Positions 57,562 to 64,000 of a stretch of 64,000 bases of DNA are shown here, piece after piece. The translations under genes were made by a program, and so were the position numbers. The stretch covers positions 62,001-126,000 of the forward strand of contig JANUWF010001188.1 in NCBI GenBank assembly GCA_026120185.1. The letters run 5' to 3'. The notes below the pieces were generated by a model. The model did no database searches and was not told the DNA's origin. It saw nothing but the letters and a program-made list of their open reading frames with translations. Within the stretch, counting starts at the first letter, position 1; the number at the start of each line of letters is the position of its first letter. The stretch is from Voacanga thouarsii (lineage: Eukaryota; Streptophyta; Magnoliopsida; Gentianales; Apocynaceae).

Positions 57562-60500
57562 TGTAACACCACACTATCTAGGCCCACAGGGTTGGGGATG
57601 TCGTCTCGTCCAAAGGACAAGGGGTTTTTATAACTAGGTCACACAATCAAAATAATAGAATAAAAATAATATTTTAAACTTAAAATTTATTACAATCTAT
57701 GAATGAATCCAAGAATTCCAAAATCAAATCCATAATAAAATTATCCACTCTCAACTCCCCAAAGCATTACATAAATTAAATATCAGAAAATTCTTCCAAG
57801 GCACGCAATATCTAGCTACTCATCCCCACAGCAGGATCGACCTGAAATCATGGTAAAAAGGGTGATAAGATAAAAATCTCAATAAGTCCGTGTGTACTTT
57901 GAGTGTCCAGTGAAAACAGTTCGTGAATCCAAAGTATAAATCTTTATAAGAGAAATACTAGCAAGCAATAAATAATAGTCAAAATCAAGAGTGGTGTTTG
58001 GGCTTTTCCAATCATACATAATCAATAAAATCAACCACTCAAAAGAAATGATCATGGGTTACCACACGTTGGGCCCCATAACCGGTCAGAATGCCGACAC
58101 TTTGTGCAAACTGACAAAAGATAGGTGATCGGCCTACCGGGCAAGATACTCCTCCTTCTCTATATCCAAACAACAACCGGTTGTCCATTCCGGAAACACA
58201 AAATCACTTGACTGAAAAAAAAAATTGCTAGCTTGGACCGGCACGATTTACTGGACTGACATCCTATCCGGGGAGGACTTACCCATCAGAGGTGGCCACC
58301 TACTGAGAGACTCACCCTAACCCTTCAAAGACTAGTCCTAGCAGTCCACCCTTATTGAGTACTCAACGTAACGTATCCCACTTGGGAAAATGAACAAAAC
58401 ACAGTTCCACATGAAAATGGCAATTAAGGATTTCCAAAGTCTTTGTCAAAATCAGTTTTGGAAAGAGTTTTGAGTTTGAGTAAATCTGCTTATTGATTTT
58501 CAAATAATTTGTTTGAATGAAATAAGAAATGAGTCAATCCTCAATTGCCTTTACAGAAATGAGTGTTCATACACTCTACATTTAGCTTGCCATAATAAAC
58601 ATTTTACATCAATAAGGTTTTATGCAGGAGATTACCTGATCCTTAGCTTGTGATAAAATAAAGGTCTTCAACAGCTGACCTAACCCCTCCTGGGGTAAAT
58701 ACAAGCCATAATTAATCTCAAGCTAAAATCCACTTTCACAAATAAAGCTAGCTCAACTCACTACTACCATGATCCTAGTGTCCCAAGCTTTAAGACCAAA
58801 TAATAAATAAAAAAGGGTTTATAAGCTAAGTCTAATTTGATATTTAAAATAATTATTATTTTGGGAAATAGGTACTAATAAGTTGAAGGTTTAAATCTTG
58901 CTAAGAATAATTTAGAGTTTATTTGATGAAGAGTCCTAGGTGGTATTAGGTAAAATAATGATTTATTAATAATTAATTGTTTGAAAATAATTGATATCTA
59001 AAATTAGTTGAAAATAAATTTAAATGGGTCTTGATTGGAAGATAATAAATAAATTTAAACAGGTTTTGATTAAAAGATAATAAATTTTAATGATATTTAT
59101 GAATATAAGACTTACAAAATTAATATTTTACTTATTATGATTATTTATATAAAATGCTTTATTTGATATTATTATATATAATATCTATATATTTTATTTC
59201 TTAAAATAAAAGTTATCATTTATTTGACTAAAATATCCTTATATAATAATCCAAGTCTACCTTACTAGCAAAAATTATAATATTAAATATTTGATTGATG
59301 AAATAAAATTAGCTTTGGGACAAGTAGATCATGATCATATTTCTATTGCTAACCACAATCATGAACATATACTCCACTTCAATTCATCAAATCATCCAAA
59401 TCATGAATAAAAGCATAGATCTAAATTTACCAAGGCATGATCCAACCTCTACTAGCATAAACATAATCAAGGCTTTAACAATCATACATGAATATAAATC
59501 ATATTCACCATAGGCGACATAATCTCTAACATACTTGATCACAAATATTACTTATGATATGGAGACATGCATTAAACCCTAAAAACACCATACAATCAAC
59601 CAAGATAACCAACTCATGTATCAATCCCATCTCCATCATATACACACATTTATTCATGCTTCAATCTCAACTCATCACAACAATACATGCTCAAATCCTA
59701 TTCATAATCCATCTCCTACCAATATCATCCTAGAGACATGAATCTAGAATTAAAAAGGAGGGTTGAAAATGCTTACTTGATTGATGAGTACCTTGAAGGA
59801 GTTTTGAATGGATCTCAACTCCTAGATGACTAGATTCGTCCAAGGGAGATGAAGAAAGCATGGCCATTGGTGAAGGATTCATTCAGCCAAGAGGGAGAGG
59901 GTATTCGGCCAAGAGAGAGAGAGAGAGAAAAGAGAAGAAGAGCGTCCATTAGCATGCTTATACACATATATATTCATTAGAGATTGGAGATTAGAGAAGA
60001 TGAAGTTGATTGCACAAACTTACCTTGAAGGTGTTCTTGAACCTTCACAAAAATACTGATTTTTTATCCAAATGAGAGAGTTGGATTTTGGAGTTTGATG
60101 TTAAAAATGGTATGGATGGACTTACGGCAGTGAGTAGGTGAAATCTGGAATTTTTTTTGAAGGAGATTGAAGTGGTTTGGAGAGGTATTAGGCGAGAGAA
60201 GTGAGTAGGTGTTCTTGGTGTTCTATGTGTGCTTGAAGGTTGAAGAGAATAGAGGGATTTTGGATTTGAAGCTGCCGAAATTTTGTATGTTTGCAGTGAC
60301 CGAATTGTTTGTATAGTTTAGGTAGATGATTTTCTGGTTTGAAAGGAAAAGGAAAGGCTGGTTGTTGAAACTCTAAAAGAATATTTTTGGGAATCAACTT
60401 TGGAAACAAAATATAGCAAGAATATCTTTGATCAATGGAGAGCTTTTTGGAAGCTGCTATGGCCGACTGATATTCAGTGATTTTGTTGGATGAAAGCTAG

Positions 60501-61050
60501 TTTAAAAAAGTTAATGGTGGCCGAAAAGAGGGAGTATAATGGTGAAGGAAATGTCTGGTTGTTTAAGGGACATTTTACGGAAGTTTACTAAATTAGGTTT
60601 GCTGGAATTTTGGTCTCCAATCAAGGCATGATTGGAGTAATTTGTTGGAGATATTTTAGGGGCAGCCATGACTGGTTTTTTGAGCAGTAGGGTGGGGAAG
60701 ACAATGGAGTTTAGTTCAAGGCTGTTCAAGAGATGTTTGGACAGGAAGATGAGGAAGTTTTCAGTCATGGCTGAAGATGAAATAAGGCTGGAAAAATTCT
60801 GCACAGAATTTCGCAAGTGCTGGAATTTTCCTAGGATGCTTTTGCTGCCATTTTCCAGTTAGATTGTAGAGAGTTTGAAGGGGCATTCAAAGGTCTTTCA
60901 AGGCTGGTTTCTAGCCTTCTTTATAGAGGAAAAAAGTGGCTAAGGAGTTGGGAGAAAATTGGAAGAAAACAGCTTGGTTTAAGCTCATATATGCTGCGAT
61001 TTTGCCTAGAAAAGTTTTTGATTTTGCACAACATTTGTGCAGTCCGAATT
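57562..61050 (-). mobile_element. Truncated Tekay family-A LTR
   Basis: Starts (in + orientation) TGTAACACCACACTATC, equal to the terminus of 13371-17668. It follows that LTR in order, including the GGCCCCATAACCGGTCAGAA block and the GA run, up to TTTGTGCAGTCCGAA at about 61048. The remaining 800 or so bases (the LTR's 5' part, with the tRNA-like segment) are missing. The left flank CCTCT would be the TSD; no right partner is visible because of the truncation. Confidence 0.9.
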
Positions 61051-61086
61051 TGTGCACAATAATTTTTCTTGTGCCAAAATTAAAAC

Positions 61087-61208
61087 AAAATGGTTTTCTA
61101 TTTTAACTTACAAAAATATCTAAATCCAATATATTTTCTATGTCAAGGATTAAATCCTTTCAGAAAATATCTAAGGATTAATTTTTGTTCAAGTTAAAAT
61201 AACCATTT
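61087..61208. repeat. Imperfect inverted repeat, about 50-bp arms
   Basis: Left arm 61087-61139 (AAATGGTTTTCTATTTTAACTT, then AAAAATATC..AATCC..ATATTTTCT) pairs with the reverse complement of 61162-61208. The 22-base loop contains AAGGATTAAATCCTT, itself nearly palindromic. Confidence 0.7.
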
Positions 61209-61656
61209 AATGTTTTAAAAGAAAATATTTTTCTTGTCAAAAATATTCCCAAAGACTTTGGTCTTTGAGAAAACGCGCACATAGGTACACTAGAAATAGC
61301 ATGCTAGAAAACAATAGACGTTTTCATGCATTTCTATTTGTTAAACCTAAGTGCACAAATAATAGAATTAAACATATTAATTAATTAATTAATGGTTTTA
61401 TTTAATCCTAAAATCCTTTACTAATATTTTCATGCAAATATATTCCTCGAATATTAACTATTGCAAAATATTAACTTTGCCTGGTATGGAACCCAAAACG
61501 AAAAGAAAAAAGTAAGAAAAATTACAAGGAAAAATTAATAAAATTTCTCCTTAGTCCACTGCAACCACCACACTGGATCATACACCTATCTGCACTACGG
61601 TCCACTGCACCCACCCCACAGAACCAAGACCCACGAGAAAACCAACGCACGGACGG

Positions 61657-61800
61657 CCTTCCAGACCATAGCCAGTGCTGGTTCCATCACCCTAAGCTGG
61701 CATCGGTTCTGGTCTGGACTGCCAGGACTGGCTTTCCAGACCATAGCCGGTGCCGGTTCCAGCACCCCAAGCCGGTGCCGGTTCTGATCTTGACGCCAGA
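61657..61800. repeat. 75-bp GC-rich tandem duplication
   Basis: Unit 1 (61657-61731) and unit 2 (61732 to about 61800) share CTTCCAGACCATAGCC.GTGC.GGTTCC, a CACCC.AAGC block and CGGTTCTG. Rich in GCCGGTGCCGG words, in contrast to the AT-rich surroundings. Confidence 0.8.
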
Positions 61801-62149
61801 TCCTATAGTTTTTTCTGCTAATTTCTTCTGCATAGCTTATGCATAGCCTTTTGCACCCGGCCCCTAGTTTTTCCTCACAGCTTCTAGCTTTGATGGCTCT
61901 CCGATTTCAAACCAAATACAATAAAATCAACCAAAAAAAACAATCGCCTATACCCTTCCAAATTTGGTTTACATGGTTGTTCTATGAAAGCATGGAAATT
62001 ATAGAGAGCTTATGCTTCTACTGTGATGCTTACAAAAATACCTATCCCATACCAAAACAACGAAGGATCATAGGCTTAAGTACCAAAAAATGATCTTCTC
62101 CATTTTTTATTAATTAACATGCTCCCAAAGTTAATCAAACAACATACTT

Positions 62150-62157
62150 TGATACCA
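62150..62157 (-). promoter_or_regulatory. Primer binding site, initiator-Met tRNA type
   Basis: The minus strand reads TGGTATCA (then AAG) two bases after the LTR end CCAACA. Matches the first eight bases of TGGTATCAGAGC. Confidence 0.85.
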
Positions 62158-62159
62158 AT

Positions 62160-63899
62160 TGTTGGTTTGAAAGAAAACAGAGAAGCATGTTGCAAAAACG
62201 GAAAACAAACAGAGGCAAAGAAAAACCATGAAGAGCAGTAGCATGGAAGCATTTAAAACATACCTCTGGGTGCCTTAAAACTCTTAGGTTGTGAAAAAAT
62301 GGATTGAACCACAGGGACAGCCCCTTCTTGCTCACTTGATGAAGCTTCCGGTTGAAAACCTACTAACCTCCTACTCCGCCTTGTTTACATGAATGATGAA
62401 CGCCAAAGCTTTCCGATTATTGGAATATTCCACTGCCTAAATTCTTGTTGATGAAACAAAAGGTGAAGATGAATGATCTCAAAAGGAGGAATCCTCTCAA
62501 CTTTCTTGGTGAACCAAAGGTTGAGCAGAAAATCAACACCCTTCCAACCTCTTATATTCTTTGCTAATATAAAGAATAAGAGAACCAATGGTCACAAGAG
62601 AGAGAGTTCTCCCTTCTTTACTCTTTGGTTAACCATATCAAGAGGAGAACCAATGGTCATGAGAGAGAGAGAGGGCTTAGGAAAAGAAAACCAGGTTTTC
62701 TTTTTATTCACCTCAAGAGACGGAGGTCTCTTATTCCAAATTTGAGAATTCCAAACAATTCTCCAATTGCAATTGGAACCCATGAAATTCTCAGAATTAT
62801 AAATTGACCCATCAACCTTTCTTTCTCGCAATAAACCCCACTATGTTGTCTTATAGCATCTTGAGTATATATTCCTCTTTAACTGAGACCAATTCCTCAA
62901 CCCAAAACTAATTAGGACTTACGGGCTATTCCGAGGAACAACAAGACACATCGCCTTGGCTACTAAAATGACCAAAATACCTCTGGTATATAAATAGCTA
63001 TTTTTTGTATTTTAAATATTTTCTAATATCACCATAAGGAAATATTGACCCGAAGGACAATGCTACGTTAGCAAAGTCTCCGACCTACAGGTGTCATGAC
63101 TAAAATACCCCTCTATACAACGTCGTACATTCAGAGAGGAAGAAGTGTACTGACACCTCTCTAAATGACATCTACCATCCTTAGGCCTCTAGTACAATGA
63201 TCCTCGACTTCTTAGAGTATTTCTGCTTTTCATGGGAGCTACCCTAAAGCAAACATCCAAGTCATGTTTCCCAGGGCCTTAGACATTTAGATCATTCAGA
63301 CAACCACAAGGGGCGATATAGTATAGAAACTATCTTGTACAAGTCTGTCTAAACTAATTAGTCACATATACCCAACATGCAAGTATATTAGCCCTATGAT
63401 AGAACCTCAACTATAGCATATCAAAGTATATGCTTCCAGCTTCGTCAAACCACCAACTCATACTCAAGTCATAGAGTACTAGTCCACGCTGTCGTGGTAG
63501 TAGTCTAGGTTTCTACCATATAGTACTTTTAAGAAACCACTACTACAGGGTCTGTTCTACGTACTCGAAATACGCTTATGTCATGTAGACTATTCACTGG
63601 CTAAAGGTAAGCCATTCCCCATTTGGAATTCATAACATAATAACCTAGACATGATGAAACTCCCATTCTCATCAATCGATTAAGAACGAATGTCTATGTG
63701 TTAAGTAACCCGTGATCCATACCTTATTGTAAAAGACTTCCATTCACATAGACCACTTACTTAAACACAATGGGTCTTTTCCAAACGACATTGTGCACAA
63801 AAAAGTAAATTCACAAACGATTTCTAAAAATAAATTCTTTTATTAAAACATTCGATTTTTTATATCAGAAACTAGTCTAAGAGGGCATACTTCTCAACA
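62160..63899 (-). repeat. 5' LTR of the 12.4-kb copia
   Basis: 1740 bp, same length as 51506-53245. The minus strand runs TGTTGAGAAGTATGCCC to CTTTCAAACCAACA. The right flank is the TSD CTTTC (63900-63904). Confidence 0.92.
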
Positions 63900-63904
63900 C
63901 TTTC

Positions 63905-64000
63905 AATCATTGGATCAAAATTCACTAGTTCTCCTTGGAATCATCGGGTTATACACTACCAGATAAAAATACAAGAAAAATAAGATGATGAGATTACAGA
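63905..64000. other. Resumed Athila-type internal sequence
   Basis: 96 bases to the window end, expected to continue the interior interrupted at 51505. Too short to recognise a domain. Confidence 0.5.

Larger units (their letters stand above)
61051..62149. other. Copia leader, LTR-proximal part
   Basis: Non-coding leader of the minus-strand copia. It contains a hairpin-forming inverted repeat (61087-61208), an AT-rich part, a GC-rich tandem duplication (61657-61800) and AT-rich sequence up to the primer site. The 84-codon plus-strand ORF at 61839 has no recognised similarity. Confidence 0.55.
51506..63899 (-). mobile_element. Near full-length Ty1/copia retrotransposon with nested Tekay LTR
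   Basis: Minus-strand element with two LTRs of exactly 1740 bp each, perfect TSD CTTTC, a Met-tRNA primer site, a long leader, gag-pol and a polypurine tract (complement of TTCTCCCACTTG at 53246-53257). Gag-pol has many stops. In one 200-base stretch of the LTR pair (51601-51800 against 62255-62455) I counted roughly 17 differences, so the insertion is not recent. A truncated Tekay LTR splits its leader. Confidence 0.93.

Noticed and set aside
61839..62093. 84-codon plus-strand ORF in the copia leader
   Set aside because: Antisense to the element, no recognised motif, located in untranslated leader.

Overview
The window is intergenic DNA from a flowering plant, probably a eudicot. It is AT-rich (roughly two thirds A+T by eye), has no intact cellular gene, and consists almost entirely of nested transposable elements. 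The species cannot be named from the sequence. Plant origin follows from the element families: CACTA (En/Spm) TNP2 transposase, Athila-type elements primed by tRNA-Asp, Tekay/Del-type chromoviruses with LTRs of about 4.3 kb, and Angela/Tork-type Ty1/copia elements with LTRs of 1.7-1.8 kb.

The oldest layer appears to be one CACTA transposon on the minus strand. Its TNP2 gene runs from about 44932 (N-terminus) to 34335 (stop). A second Gln/Pro-rich reading frame, possibly the usual second CACTA gene, runs from 23743 down to about 5456, with possible further exons to the window start. Every large block between these host pieces is a later insertion.

Layout from left to right. 1-1017 is host. 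1018-5147 is a solo LTR of a divergent Tekay-like family. 5589-12740 is a complete non-autonomous Athila-like element with 5-bp target duplication (TSD) GTTGT. 12922-23711 is an Angela-like copia element (TSD ATAGT/ATAGC); its 5' LTR holds a Tekay insertion (13371-18503), and a deletion has fused the Tekay integrase to the copia gag. 23791-34007 is a pol-less Athila-like element on the minus strand; its 3' LTR holds a Tekay solo LTR (25057-29346, TSD CCTTG). 34008-36433 is CACTA TNP2. 36434-36793 is an alternating purine-pyrimidine microsatellite. 36794-42096 is a Ty3/gypsy derivative that keeps gag and protease but has lost RT, RNase H and most of integrase. 42097-42815 is TNP2. 42816-44690 is a solo Athila-type LTR (TSD CGCTG). 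44691-44932 is the TNP2 N-terminus. 44928-48837 is a copia remnant whose RT is split by a solo Angela-like LTR (46776-48506). From 48838 to the window end lies a minus-strand Athila-like element, into which a nearly full-length copia (51506-63899, TSD CTTTC) inserted; that copia carries a truncated Tekay LTR (57562-61050).

All coding regions are broken by stops and frameshifts, so nothing here is likely to move on its own. The useful content is structural: clean TSDs, sister LTRs or homologous genes that show the pre-insertion sequence, deletion junctions, and regulatory-looking modules inside LTRs. Those modules include a tRNA-like element, GC-rich inverted words and purine motifs. No rRNA, CRISPR or intact host gene was seen.
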